Notes: generated by a model not told the origin, from the letters alone. DNA of 64,000 bases from Sphingobacteriaceae bacterium (GCA_016715905.1 JADJXI010000017.1:248001-312000); one strand, 5' to 3'. Positions 16,693-26,366 are shown, numbered from the stretch's first letter. Translations and numbers: made by a program.

Positions 16693-17619
16693 TTAAAAAT
16701 AACGAGGTGACTTCAAAGCTTTTTGACGAGGAATAAAATCAAAACCTAATAATACTTCATGCGTGCTCGGGCTATAACTGCTCATGTTAGTTAAAGTATA
16801 ATCGTAAGCATATCCGATTCTAAATTGCTTATTGATATTATAAACTACATTGGCGCCGGCAGCTGCGCCGTGACGATACATTAAACCAAACCAGATTTTA
16901 TCGTTAAATAATAAAGAAATATTTCCGTCAATGGAAAGAGGGGCATTTTGCGTGTATTTTAAAGCGAAACCGGGTTTTAAATCCCATAAGCTATTTAATT
17001 TGAAAACATAGCCGCCAATTAAATAGTAATGTAATACTTGCTTAGAACCAGAGAACAGGGCATCCTTAGTCATTTGTGATGGAATAACCTTTGGCGCTGT
17101 GAATCCTAAAAAATGACGCTTACCGTAATAATAAATGCCAGCTCCAAAATTAAAAGCGTTGGTATTAAAATTGACATTGTTGCTTCTAAACGGATCCGTT
17201 TCATCATTTATTTTCAAATCGGTAAAGGCATTTCGTATCATATCAACACCGCTTCTTAATCCAAAACATAATCTGTCATTTTTAGAATTTAATTTGATGC
17301 GATATGCAAAATCCGCAAAGGCAGAAGTTTTTTCTGTCGGACCAACTTTATCACTCATCACATTTAATCCCACGCCAATTGATTCGCGTACCAATGGCGT
17401 ATGCGCAATAAAGTTTGCCGTTTGAGGAGCACCTTCCCATCCGGTCCATTGATTTCGATAATCTAAAACCAAACTTAATGCATCTCTGCTACCCGCATAG
17501 GCCGGATTTAAAACAGAGCTGTTAAACATGTAAAATGAATTCTGAATTTCCTGCTGAGCTTTTAATTGGCTCAAGGATAACATGAACAGAATCGCGAAAG
17601 TTATTTTATTTATTTTCAT
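16693..17619 (-). CDS. PorP/SprF family T9SS outer-membrane protein
   Basis: Outer-membrane beta-barrel of 308 residues. ATG at 17619 gives the signal peptide MKINKITFAILFMLSLSQLKA; an in-frame TTG at 17637 is less likely. The family start FYMFNSSVLNPAYAGSRDALS is just after it, and the C-terminus is GFDFIPRQKA. SprF is needed to export SprB in gliding bacteria, and PorP/SprF paralogues usually sit next to a type B cargo gene; here the cargo is directly upstream (stop at 17642) and the PorE-like gene directly downstream. Confidence 0.93.
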   Translation of the reverse strand: MKINKITFAILFMLSLSQLKAQQEIQNSFYMFNSSVLNPAYAGSRDALSLVLDYRNQWTGWEGAPQTANFIAHTPLVRESIGVGLNVMSDKVGPTEKTSAFADFAYRIKLNSKNDRLCFGLRSGVDMIRNAFTDLKINDETDPFRSNNVNFNTNAFNFGAGIYYYGKRHFLGFTAPKVIPSQMTKDALFSGSKQVLHYYLIGGYVFKLNSLWDLKPGFALKYTQNAPLSIDGNISLLFNDKIWFGLMYRHGAAAGANVVYNINKQFRIGYAYDYTLTNMSSYSPSTHEVLLGFDFIPRQKALKSPRYF

Positions 17620-17641
17620 TTTAAAAATATTAATCAATTAA

Positions 17642-20600
17642 TTAATACTGAATTTGTACGTAGCCTTTGAACACTTCGGTTTTACCATCTTGTAAATCCA
17701 GAATATAATAGTAGGTAGCTGATGGTAATTTTCCTGAACCTGTTTTTCCGGCTTCATTCGGAACGCCATCCCAATCATTTAAATACGGTTCAGCCGAATA
17801 AACAGGATTACCCCAACGATTAAAAATCTTTAAAATATTCTTCGGATAAACATCCAAGCCTTTAATAAAGAATACATCGTTTTTATTATCACCGTTCGGC
17901 GTGAATACCTGCGGAATTTCAAGTCCGGTATTTACTTTAATGACAATGGTATCAGAACTCATGCAAGAACCGTTCATGGCATATAAAATAATGGTATAAG
18001 AACCGGAAGTAGAATAGGTATTAGACGGATCAGATGAACTGGTGGTACTTCCATCCCCTAAATTCCAGGAATAGGTGGTTGCGCCGGTACTGGCATTTGA
18101 AAAAGTTATAGTTAACGGTAAATCGCCAACCGTTACGTTAGGAACAGCTAAAGCATTAACAGTAACCTGACTTACATTCACCAGAGCTGAAGTTGTACAA
18201 CCGGTTACCGCATCTGTAACAATCACTGTGTATGCGCCCGGTAAACTAACTACAGGATTAGCTGTATTAGATCCGGACTGAATTCCGTTTAACGGTCCAT
18301 TCCACGAGTAGGTATTTGAGGTATTAGAACTTACCGCATTTAAGGTAGTTGATGCCGGCAAACTACAAGGTAAATTCCCATTGGCATCAGCCGTTAAAGT
18401 AGGTGCTGTTGTATTATTTTGTACGTTGATGGTTTCTGTAGTTGCACAGCCCGAAACTATATCCGTTACTGTAACAGTGTATATTCCCGAAACAGAAGTG
18501 GTAATGGATGAATTAGTAGAACCCGTACTCCAACTATAACTTACCGCTCCGGAAGAACTTGCGCTGATATTTACCGTGCTTGAGCTAGGAGAACAAGTAA
18601 TACCGAGCGAAGAACTGCTGGCAACCGTTAGACTAGGTGCGGTATTGTTGCCTGAAACCGGTACAATAATGGATGTTGTACTACATCCGGTTAATGAGTT
18701 TGTAACTATCACACTATAACTTCCCGGTAAATTAACCAAAACATTATTGTTATTGGCCGAACCTACAATTCCAGGTCCGCTCCAGGTAAAAGTTAAATTA
18801 GCTGAAGGGCTAAATACAGGAGCTATTAATACGACGCTATTTGTACAAGATAATGCCTGAGCAGTTCCTGATCCGGCAACCATTGCCGGTGCATCAGTAG
18901 CAGTAGCTACCGGTATAACCACATTAGAGGAACAACCATTAGTTGCCGTAATCACCGCGGTATAAGTACCATCTAAGGTAAATGTTGCTGTTGAGGTATT
19001 AGTAGGGCCTGATATTCCAATGCTTGGACTCCATGAATAAGATGAAATTGGAATAGTTGAGGTAATGGTAACTGAAACAGAAGGTGCTCCGAAGCACGTT
19101 ATGCTTGGCGAACTATTACTTACAGTAAAAGTTGGTGCATTAATATCTGGTATAACACTATACGTTAAAGAAGTGGTGCAACCTGAAACCGGATGCGTAC
19201 TCACTAAATAATAATTAGTAGCTGTAGTAACTGCAACAGTTTGCCCGTTTATTCCACTGGCAAAACCTCCTCCAACAGAAGTCCATGTATATGTACTTCC
19301 CGCAGGAGCTGCTGTTCCTGATAGAGCCACAGTAGGTGTAGCGCAAATTAATGATGCTGTTTGTGAAAGCGCAGAAATTGTAGATGTTGCAAAATTAGTA
19401 GGGATATTTACGGTAACAGCAGACGTACATCCGTTGCTATTACTAGTTACCACTAAGGAATAAATTCCTCCTGCGTTTGCGCCAATATTTTGAACAGTAT
19501 TTGATCCAACTATTCCCGGACCACTCCAGCTATAGGTAACTCCTGCTCCTGGATTTCCGTTTATAGTAACGAAAGAGTTCGTACAGGTAACTGTAGGATT
19601 ATTCGCAATAGAAGCAGTTGGAGAATTTGTCTGAGTAACCGGAGATACGGTACGCGTATTAGTACAGCCGTTAGAAGTATTTGTCACATTTAAAGTATAC
19701 ACCCCCGAACCGTTAGCTCCTGTGGATGCCGTATTGGGGCTTGTAACAGTACCTCCACCAGGAGCAACCCAGGTGTAAGTAACTCCACTAGTTGATGAGG
19801 AAAGCGTAAATGAATTACCAATGCAATTTACAGTACCGGACGCGACTGCATTTGGCGCTGCTTGTACCGTACTAACACTGGTGCTCATTACTGCAGAAGC
19901 AGTACATCCATTTGCCGGATTCATAACGGTTGCCGTATAGGCTCCAGCGCCTTGTACATTCACGGTAGGTGTTGATTGGCCGGATAATATTATTCCACCA
20001 CCCGGAGCTGACCAGGTGTAACTGAATGTAGGCTGATTTCCAGAAATGGTTACTGAATTATTAACGCAGGTGATAACTCCCACCGTACTTAATGAAACAC
20101 TTACCGTATTGTTTTGAGAAACTGACGCCGATCCAATACTTGTACAGCCATTGGTTGTACTCGTTACCGTATAACCATAACTTCCCGGTAAATTAACAGT
20201 TGGGTTGGCAGAGGCACTTCCTGCAACAATGCCCGGGCCCGACCAGGTATAAGTTACACCCGAACCTGTTGTATTAATTATGGCGTTGGGATTTAAACAG
20301 GTTAATATGTTCGAAACAGTATTTGTTGGTAAAGTTGGCGGTGTGGTGTTGGTTACAATCTGAACGGTTGATGGAGGAGAAACACAAGTTCCATTATTTA
20401 CCGTTAAAGAATAAGTTCCTGAAATTCCAGCCGTAGGATTTTGTGCTGAAGAAGTAAATCCTCCAGGACCTGACCAGGAATAAGTACCGCCGCCACCACC
20501 GGTTAGTATTGTTGGGTTAGCAATACAGGTTAAAGATTTTGTTGGTCCGGCATTCGCAGTTGGTTGTTGAGTAACCACAATGGTATTGGTATTTGTTGCG

Positions 20601-21547
20601 CTACAAACTGAAGAAATTCCAACTGAATAAGTAACTGCAAAAGATCCGCTACCTGAAATAGAAGGGCAAAACGAGGAAGATGAAACACCGGTTCCGCTCC
20701 ATGATCCGCCTGTATAAGAACCAAGACTTAATTGAGCATTTAAACTTACGCAAGAATTATAAGGACATAAAGGAGAGGGTACTGTCCATGCAGACCCGGG
20801 GCCCGCATATGGGTTAACTATTTCAAAAGTTCGAGTTGCACTAGTTGTACATGAATTTTGGCTATTGAATGTATAGGTAACCGAATATATTCCGGGAGCC
20901 ATTAAAGCCGGATTGTATACAATATACCCAGCTCCATTGTTTAAGACAACTGCTGCCGGAACAACTGTTGGTGAAATAACAAAAGATGCGGTTCCTATGG
21001 GAGTATTTGCCGGAATCGTTACTGTACTACAATTGTTAGCAATACCGTTATTCCAAGTTCCTGAGGTAATTAAATTATCATCGTAACAGCTGTAAAAAGA
21101 ATAGGTCATGTTTGGTGCGATAAGTGTATTGCATAAAACATAACTATGAGACATGGACGGAACTAATCCTGACCAATACAAAGTAAAAAGTGAATTATTG
21201 GGAATACTTACCGCACATGTACCGCAAACTGCGCCTTGTGCAACCGTACCTTGAAACAAAGCAATTGAATTGTTTGTAGTTGCGTTGGTGTTAGTTAAAC
21301 TGGTTTGCATTCTAATACAAGGTGAATTACCTTGGGTTAGGGTTGGAAAATTAGTTTTAGGATCTGTTTCTACCGCTATTAATCCACCAAAATTACAGTT
21401 AATGGTATTTGTGCCAATTAATGGCCAGCCATTTTGTGATGCATCTTTCAAAATTAATGTTGGAGACAAACAAGTAAGAGATTGCGCAAAAGATTTACTT
21501 GCTAAAATTGTAAATGCAATTGCAAAAATTATTTTTAAACTTTTCAT
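17642..21547 (-). CDS. Large repeat adhesin, T9SS type B cargo (SprB-like repeats)
   Basis: A 1301-residue secreted protein. Signal peptide about 1-21 (ASKSFAQS). Residues 25-335 form a unique N-terminal part. From about 340 to 1129 there are roughly ten repeats of 75-80 residues, each with a leading Cys (TC), a central YSWSGPG and a closing GC, as in SprB-like/Ig-like modules; the Cys pair may form disulfides. A PKD domain (about 1130-1207, SWNLGDGS) and a type B sorting domain (about 1208-1301, QVFTPNGDNKNDVF) end it. It is probably a surface adhesin exported with the PorP/SprF protein encoded next. Very rich in Ser, Thr, Gly and Asn. Ligand unknown. Confidence 0.92.
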   Translation of the reverse strand: MKSLKIIFAIAFTILASKSFAQSLTCLSPTLILKDASQNGWPLIGTNTINCNFGGLIAVETDPKTNFPTLTQGNSPCIRMQTSLTNTNATTNNSIALFQGTVAQGAVCGTCAVSIPNNSLFTLYWSGLVPSMSHSYVLCNTLIAPNMTYSFYSCYDDNLITSGTWNNGIANNCSTVTIPANTPIGTASFVISPTVVPAAVVLNNGAGYIVYNPALMAPGIYSVTYTFNSQNSCTTSATRTFEIVNPYAGPGSAWTVPSPLCPYNSCVSLNAQLSLGSYTGGSWSGTGVSSSSFCPSISGSGSFAVTYSVGISSVCSATNTNTIVVTQQPTANAGPTKSLTCIANPTILTGGGGGTYSWSGPGGFTSSAQNPTAGISGTYSLTVNNGTCVSPPSTVQIVTNTTPPTLPTNTVSNILTCLNPNAIINTTGSGVTYTWSGPGIVAGSASANPTVNLPGSYGYTVTSTTNGCTSIGSASVSQNNTVSVSLSTVGVITCVNNSVTISGNQPTFSYTWSAPGGGIILSGQSTPTVNVQGAGAYTATVMNPANGCTASAVMSTSVSTVQAAPNAVASGTVNCIGNSFTLSSSTSGVTYTWVAPGGGTVTSPNTASTGANGSGVYTLNVTNTSNGCTNTRTVSPVTQTNSPTASIANNPTVTCTNSFVTINGNPGAGVTYSWSGPGIVGSNTVQNIGANAGGIYSLVVTSNSNGCTSAVTVNIPTNFATSTISALSQTASLICATPTVALSGTAAPAGSTYTWTSVGGGFASGINGQTVAVTTATNYYLVSTHPVSGCTTSLTYSVIPDINAPTFTVSNSSPSITCFGAPSVSVTITSTIPISSYSWSPSIGISGPTNTSTATFTLDGTYTAVITATNGCSSNVVIPVATATDAPAMVAGSGTAQALSCTNSVVLIAPVFSPSANLTFTWSGPGIVGSANNNNVLVNLPGSYSVIVTNSLTGCSTTSIIVPVSGNNTAPSLTVASSSSLGITCSPSSSTVNISASSSGAVSYSWSTGSTNSSITTSVSGIYTVTVTDIVSGCATTETINVQNNTTAPTLTADANGNLPCSLPASTTLNAVSSNTSNTYSWNGPLNGIQSGSNTANPVVSLPGAYTVIVTDAVTGCTTSALVNVSQVTVNALAVPNVTVGDLPLTITFSNASTGATTYSWNLGDGSTTSSSDPSNTYSTSGSYTIILYAMNGSCMSSDTIVIKVNTGLEIPQVFTPNGDNKNDVFFIKGLDVYPKNILKIFNRWGNPVYSAEPYLNDWDGVPNEAGKTGSGKLPSATYYYILDLQDGKTEVFKGYVQIQY

Positions 21548-21548
21548 T

Positions 21549-21875
21549 TTAATCTTGAATTAAAGTGTTTTGAAATTCAGGTTTTACAAAAACATTGTGT
21601 GCCTTAAACCACTCATTAATTGCTTTTTTATATAAACTTTTATCGGCATAACCTTGCTTGGAAGGTAAACCCGAAGGAATCGCCTCATTCACGCAAATTT
21701 TTTTGATTTGATTGTCGTAACCAAAATATTCACTTTGTTCTGCAGTTGTTGTTTTTAAATTTACATTTGTTGCTGCTTCATTACGATCTGCAATTTTGAT
21801 TTCTGACGGATTTTGAGATTTCATTACACTTAAAGCAAAGAAATTCAACAAAATAAGTAAAAACGTGTTTTTCAT
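21549..21875 (-). CDS. Small secreted protein of unknown function, first gene of the surface operon
   Basis: A 108-residue protein with a signal peptide (MKNTFLLILLNFFALSVMKS). The mature part is charged, has a single Cys, and matches no family I recognise. ATG at 21875 is chosen because a strong GGAGG Shine-Dalgarno (21885-21881) sits five bases upstream; the in-frame TTG at 21888 overlaps it. One base separates its stop from the adhesin start. It could be an accessory to the adhesin, but nothing in its sequence shows this. Confidence 0.75.
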   Translation of the reverse strand: MKNTFLLILLNFFALSVMKSQNPSEIKIADRNEAATNVNLKTTTAEQSEYFGYDNQIKKICVNEAIPSGLPSKQGYADKSLYKKAINEWFKAHNVFVKPEFQNTLIQD

Positions 21876-21880
21876 AATAT

Positions 21881-21885
21881 CCTCC
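21881..21885 (-). promoter_or_regulatory. Strong Shine-Dalgarno site
   Basis: GGAGG on the minus strand, five bases before ATG 21875. Such sites are rare in this window, and it decides the start of the small secreted protein. Confidence 0.7.
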
Positions 21886-21887
21886 AA

Positions 21888-21920
21888 TTTGTCGACAAAA
21901 GTAGTCTATTTATCGACATA
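21888..21920 (-). promoter_or_regulatory. Promoter with overlapping palindrome for the surface operon
   Basis: The minus-strand -7 element TACTTTTG (21903-21896) overlaps the perfect 12-bp palindrome TTTGTCGACAAA (21888-21899). A second, imperfect copy, TATCGACATA, is at 21911-21920; the shared TCGACA cores are 21 bp apart. This looks like an operator for a dimeric regulator, but no binding protein is known. Confidence 0.45.
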
Positions 21921-22011
21921 TTGAGCTACCGTTTATACAGATATTTATCCGCGCTAAATGAATTTAGTTTCTCTAAACTCGATTTAGATAAGAAGAGGCC
22001 ATTAATCGTGA

Positions 22012-23280
22012 TTATTCAAGCTCGTTTTTCAGAATAAAAATACGAAGCATATTTAAGGCAGTGTTTGCGAACATGACTATATTTCTTGATCGATTATCTC
22101 CAAACCTAAACGATTTTGAGACAAGCTTATTTTTGGAAGCCACCGAAATCCATACAAACCCCACCGGTTTTTCCTCACTTCCTCCATCCGGTCCCGCAAC
22201 ACCTGAAATTGAGATAGCATAATCACTTTTAAATTTTTGCAAAGTATTTATAGATAATTGTTCAACACATTCCTTACTTACTGCTCCGTGTTGAGATATA
22301 ACATCGGAAGAAACACCAACAATCTCCATTTTTGCTTCATTACAATATGGAACTATTCCACCCTTCAAAACTTCTGAAACTCCGGGAACGGCCGTAAATA
22401 ATGAAGCCAGGTAACCACCGGTACAACTTTCAGCCAAGGCAACAGTTGCATTATGTTTTTTCAATAAATCAATAATTACATGTTCCATTTTCAAATTTGA
22501 TTGTCCGAATTCTTCTATTCCGAAAATATTTTCGCCAATCAATTTCTGCAAATCATTTATTTCGTTTTCAATTTTTGGTTGAATTGAACTTATATCCTTT
22601 CCGGATGACGAAATTCTTAACCTAACAATTCCGGGCTGAGGTAAATAAGCCAGTTTAATATTTTTTTCGGCCAATGCATCTTCCCAGTCATTTAACTTTT
22701 CTGCCAAAACACTTTCAGGAATTCCAATGGTGTGCACTGTTTTATGAAAATTTACAGCTAATGAAAATTCGTTTTTAATTTTTGGCAAAATTACTTCTTC
22801 CATCATTGCTTTCATTTCATAGGGAACTCCGGGCATACTAATAAACACCACTTTATTTTTTAACATCCACATGCCCGGTGCGGTTCCGTTTTTATTCGGA
22901 ATAACAACACATCCGCTTGGAACCAAAGCCTGCATCTCATTCACCTTACTCATTGCTCTTCCTCGTAATTTAAAAAATGATTGTACTTGCTCCAGTGTAT
23001 TGTTATCCATAATCAACTCGGCATTGAAAAAAGTTGAAAAAGCCATTTTAGTTACATCATCCTTAGTAGGACCTAATCCTCCGGTAATAAAAACTATATC
23101 TGCACGTTTTGTTGCACTTTCTAAACACGATAATATTACTTCTTGATCGTCGCTAATCGTACTCATTTGCACTACTTGAATCCCCATAAGATTCAATTGC
23201 TCCGCTATCCATACACTGTTGGTATTGTGAATTTGTCCGATTAAAATCTCATCGCCTATACTAACTATTTCTGCTTTCAT
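22012..23280 (-). CDS. cinA: CinA family NMN amidohydrolase / competence-damage protein
   Basis: A 422-residue two-domain CinA. The N-terminal MoCF-like (COG1058) domain (about 1-170) begins AEIVSIGDEILIGQ and contains TGGLGPTKDD; the C-terminal domain (about 255-420) has the NMN deamidase signature ALAESCTGGYLASLFTAVPG and GVAGPDGGSEEKPVG. It deamidates nicotinamide mononucleotide in pyridine nucleotide recycling and probably also hydrolyses ADP-ribose. ATG 23280 begins exactly at the conserved N-terminus; an in-frame ATG at 23307 adds nine residues and is less likely. Confidence 0.95.
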   Translation of the reverse strand: MKAEIVSIGDEILIGQIHNTNSVWIAEQLNLMGIQVVQMSTISDDQEVILSCLESATKRADIVFITGGLGPTKDDVTKMAFSTFFNAELIMDNNTLEQVQSFFKLRGRAMSKVNEMQALVPSGCVVIPNKNGTAPGMWMLKNKVVFISMPGVPYEMKAMMEEVILPKIKNEFSLAVNFHKTVHTIGIPESVLAEKLNDWEDALAEKNIKLAYLPQPGIVRLRISSSGKDISSIQPKIENEINDLQKLIGENIFGIEEFGQSNLKMEHVIIDLLKKHNATVALAESCTGGYLASLFTAVPGVSEVLKGGIVPYCNEAKMEIVGVSSDVISQHGAVSKECVEQLSINTLQKFKSDYAISISGVAGPDGGSEEKPVGFVWISVASKNKLVSKSFRFGDNRSRNIVMFANTALNMLRIFILKNELE

Positions 23281-23326
23281 AATTAAATTAACAAAAAAGT
23301 GTGACAATAAAGATAAAGAGGTAATT

Positions 23327-23334
23327 TATATTTG
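23327..23334 (+). promoter_or_regulatory. Promoter -7 element (TATATTTG)
   Basis: A full TAnnTTTG match 19 bp before the DUF4197 start codon; no clear -33 element. Confidence 0.45.
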
Positions 23335-23353
23335 TAGTTATAAAATCGAAAAA

Positions 23354-24106
23354 ATGAAAAAATTAATTTTTTTACTTAGCCTTTTGTGCACTTTTAGCAT
23401 TTACTCACAGAGTTTAAAAGATAAATTAAAACTTAAAAAAGATAGTCTGGAGAAAAAAACAAAAACGATATTAAAAAAAGATGATACGCCTAAACTCACT
23501 AACGAAGATGTTATAAATGGTTTGAAAGAAGCATTAAGTATTGGAACAAATAATTCTTCTTCCTTAGCGAGTAAAGTAGATGGTTATTATAAAAATCCGC
23601 GCTTATTTATTCCCTGGCCGGAAGAAGCCAAAGACATGAGGGCTAAACTATTGAAAATGGGTATGGAGAAAAAAATTAAAGAGTTTGAAACCAGCTTAAA
23701 TCGGGCAGCCGAAGAAGCGGCTAAAAAAGCAGCGCCTGTTTTTACTAATGCAATTGTAAAAATGAGCGTATCTGATGGATTTGCTATTTTAAAAGGAAGC
23801 GATACTGCAGCTACAAACTATTTGAGAAAGACAACCTATTCGCCATTAGAGACAGAATTTTTACCCATTGTTAAAGAGGCTATTAATACGGTGAAAGTTA
23901 CTTCGTATTGGAATCCTTTAGTGACAACCTATAACAAATTACCGGGCGTTAAAAAACAAAATCCGGACTTAGATAAATATGTTACCAATAAAGCCATTAA
24001 TGGATTGATGATTTTAATATCCGACGAAGAGGTGAAAATAAGAAAAGACCCAATGGCTCGGGTAACAGATTTATTGAAAAAAGTGTTTGGAAAAAAAGAA
24101 CCTTAG
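23354..24106 (+). CDS. DUF4197 family secreted protein
   Basis: A 250-residue protein with a signal peptide (ends TFSIYSQ). The DUF4197 domain starts about residue 50 (GLKEALSIGTNNS) and includes YYKNPRLFIPWPEEAKDM and LNRAAEEAAKKAAPVF, the best-conserved parts of this family. It is probably periplasmic; no biochemical role is known for the family. Its TAG stop interlocks with the TAA stop of the convergent ComEA-like gene (24103-24106). Confidence 0.88.
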   Translation: MKKLIFLLSLLCTFSIYSQSLKDKLKLKKDSLEKKTKTILKKDDTPKLTNEDVINGLKEALSIGTNNSSSLASKVDGYYKNPRLFIPWPEEAKDMRAKLLKMGMEKKIKEFETSLNRAAEEAAKKAAPVFTNAIVKMSVSDGFAILKGSDTAATNYLRKTTYSPLETEFLPIVKEAINTVKVTSYWNPLVTTYNKLPGVKKQNPDLDKYVTNKAINGLMILISDEEVKIRKDPMARVTDLLKKVFGKKEP

Positions 24107-24963
24107 TATAAAATATAAGGGTTTAATTTTTCAAATAATTCTTGATTGGCGGTAAGCTCCAACAATATGGTTGGCGTTATACTTTCTTTTCTGCTCCTAT
24201 TAAAAATTGATTTTGTTAATTCGTAACTGATATAGGGATGCTTGTTTATCTCTTTAAATGAAGCATTATTAATATCCAGTTTTTTGATTAAGCTTGCATT
24301 AACTGTAACATTTGGCTTTAGCTTTTCATACAACTCGTCTGTAAAACCATATACTTCTTTTAATTGATTTATAGATGTAAATCCCCCTAACAAATTTCTA
24401 TACTTTAAAATCCTTTTGGCATAAGATGGGCCTACCCCATTTAATTCCAACAAAGCTAAACTATCAGCTAAGTTTAATTCTACACTTAATTTATTTTTTG
24501 TTGAAGCAGAACTATATTTGGCATTTTCAACTTTATGTTTAGGCTCCAAAATAACATAAGGGCTAACCTCCTTATACAATTGATCGGTTACGCCATATAC
24601 TTTTTTCAAATCTTCTTTTTTTCGAAAAACAAATCCTTTTGATCTGAATTTTAAAAATATTCGCGCGGTTTTCTCGGGGAAACCCAACTGAATTAAACCT
24701 TCAAAAGAGATCTGATTTGGATTAAAAGGTTTTCTTTTTATATTCCGTTGGTTCTTGTTAATTGTTTCATTCTGCAACACCTGCCGGTTAATAATATTAG
24801 AATCAGATGAAATAATATTTTCGATGCGTATATCGTCAGGCGTAATAAAATAGGGAACTGAAATACGAATTAAAAGTAAGATTACACATAGCAAGCAAAG
24901 AAAAAACAAGCCGTTGCGTTGCTGCCTATTAAAACCAAAATAACTATTTATTATTTTTTTAAT
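24103..24963 (-). CDS. ComEA-like helix-hairpin-helix protein
   Basis: A membrane-anchored DNA-binding protein with helix-hairpin-helix motifs, related to ComEA of DNA uptake. A near N-terminal membrane segment (LFFLCLLCVILLLIRISVPYF) is followed by several HhH units such as LIQLGFPEKTARIFLKFRSK, LLELNGVGPSYAKRILKYR and linked KKVYGVTDQLY / KEVYGFTDELY segments. The coding frame opens before the first usual start (TTG 24909): the 18 codons upstream encode KKIINSYFGFNRQQRNG, the conserved basic stretch that precedes the membrane segment in this family. The only likely initiator there is ATT at 24963, inside the end of the permease gene. The start is therefore uncertain; the shorter form is 24103-24909. 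Confidence 0.8.
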   Translation of the reverse strand: MKKIINSYFGFNRQQRNGLFFLCLLCVILLLIRISVPYFITPDDIRIENIISSDSNIINRQVLQNETINKNQRNIKRKPFNPNQISFEGLIQLGFPEKTARIFLKFRSKGFVFRKKEDLKKVYGVTDQLYKEVSPYVILEPKHKVENAKYSSASTKNKLSVELNLADSLALLELNGVGPSYAKRILKYRNLLGGFTSINQLKEVYGFTDELYEKLKPNVTVNASLIKKLDINNASFKEINKHPYISYELTKSIFNRSRKESITPTILLELTANQELFEKLNPYILY

Positions 24964-26366
24964 GTGCGTTTAAAAATAAAATAAACGGGTATGCCAATAA
25001 ACATAATTACTAAACCGGCAACCGTATTTTGTGGTTTAAAGATAAGCAGATCTATGCAAATAAAAAGTGTAATTCCGATATAAAGAATAGGAATAACCGG
25101 ATAACCAAAAGCTTTGTAAGGCCGGGGTTCAAGTGGTTTTGTTTTTCTGAAATAAAACAAAGTTGAAATGGTGATCATATAAAAAATCAAAGAGGCAAAT
25201 GTGCAATAATCCAACAATTGACCATACGACCCGCTAAAGCAAAGAACAGAAGCCCAAGCAGCCTGTATCCAAAGCGAAGCCGAAGGAGAATTGTGTTTAT
25301 TTAAATAACTTGCTTTCTTAAAAAATAACCCATCGTTAGCCATAGCACTAAACAATCGTGCTCCGGAAAGAATCAACCCATTATTACATCCAAAAGTTGA
25401 AATAACAATAAAAACGGCCATAATTGTTGCACTCCAATTTCCGAAAACAACACTAAGCGCTGCTGTTCCAACTCTATCATTTTGGGCAAAAGCTATTCCT
25501 TTTTCCAATACAGTAGTGCCGTTTTCACTCCCTAAAGCCGGTAACAAAATAAAGTAAGCCACGTTAGCAAGTATATATAAAACCGTAACCATTAAAACGC
25601 CAATTAACAATCCTAAGGGAATATTGCGTTGCGGCTCTTTAATCTCTCCGGCTATAAACGTAACATTATTCCAAGCGTCGCTACTAAATAATGCGCCAAT
25701 TAAAGCAACTCCCATTGCCGATGCAATTGCCTTAAATCCATTTTCAGAATCCGGAAAATTAAACGGAATACTTAGATTTTCGGACCAATATGAATTATGA
25801 CTGGCGGCAAACAAGCCTAAAATAATTAAAAAAATTAATGCTAAGATTTTTGTACTTGTAAAAACACGTTGAATAATTTTACCATTATTTATCCCCCTTG
25901 AATTCAAAAATGTAAGTAAAACTATAGATAAAACGGCTAGTAATTTTGTGGTTGATAAGTTAAAATTCCCAATTGAAAAAATAATATTTCCTTCATCGAA
26001 AATGGGAAAGAGTACGCCCATAAATTTCGCAAAAGCCACAGCAACTGCTGCGATAACACCGGTTTGTATAACGGCAAATACTGTCCAACCATACACAAAA
26101 GCAACCAATTTGCCATATGCTTTTTTAATATAGATGAATTGGCCGCCGGCTTCCGGCATCATGCCGGCTAACTCACCGTAGCTTAATGCCGCAAATAAGG
26201 TTATTACTCCACTCAATAACCAACACATTAAAACCCAAAAAGGAGAACCCAACACTCGAGTCATGTCAGCACTTACAATAAATATTCCGGAACCAATCAT
26301 GCTTCCTGAAACGATCATTACGGCGTCCGTAAGATTTAAACTTTTAACCGGGTTTGACATGTTCAA
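24951..26366 (-). CDS. APC-family amino acid permease
   Basis: A 471-residue transporter with about twelve membrane helices. The family's first-helix motif SGSMIGSGIFI is at about 20-30; GELAGMMPEAGGQFIYI at about 65-81 is also typical of the LAT/APC (amino acid-polyamine-organocation) group. It probably moves amino acids across the inner membrane by exchange or symport; substrate unknown. ATG at 26366 or at 26360 are both possible. Its last codons overlap the likely start of the ComEA-like gene. Confidence 0.92.
   Translation of the reverse strand: MNMSNPVKSLNLTDAVMIVSGSMIGSGIFIVSADMTRVLGSPFWVLMCWLLSGVITLFAALSYGELAGMMPEAGGQFIYIKKAYGKLVAFVYGWTVFAVIQTGVIAAVAVAFAKFMGVLFPIFDEGNIIFSIGNFNLSTTKLLAVLSIVLLTFLNSRGINNGKIIQRVFTSTKILALIFLIILGLFAASHNSYWSENLSIPFNFPDSENGFKAIASAMGVALIGALFSSDAWNNVTFIAGEIKEPQRNIPLGLLIGVLMVTVLYILANVAYFILLPALGSENGTTVLEKGIAFAQNDRVGTAALSVVFGNWSATIMAVFIVISTFGCNNGLILSGARLFSAMANDGLFFKKASYLNKHNSPSASLWIQAAWASVLCFSGSYGQLLDYCTFASLIFYMITISTLFYFRKTKPLEPRPYKAFGYPVIPILYIGITLFICIDLLIFKPQNTVAGLVIMFIGIPVYFIFKRTLKK

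Noticed and set aside
20530..20724. Alternative minus-strand frame inside the adhesin gene
   Set aside because: Overlaps the adhesin coding sequence in another frame and has no independent start signals.
17642..21547. Regular repeats considered as CRISPR or non-coding satellite
   Set aside because: The periodicity is at protein level (75-80 residues with conserved Cys and Trp), the frame is uninterrupted for 1301 codons and the DNA repeats are not exact.
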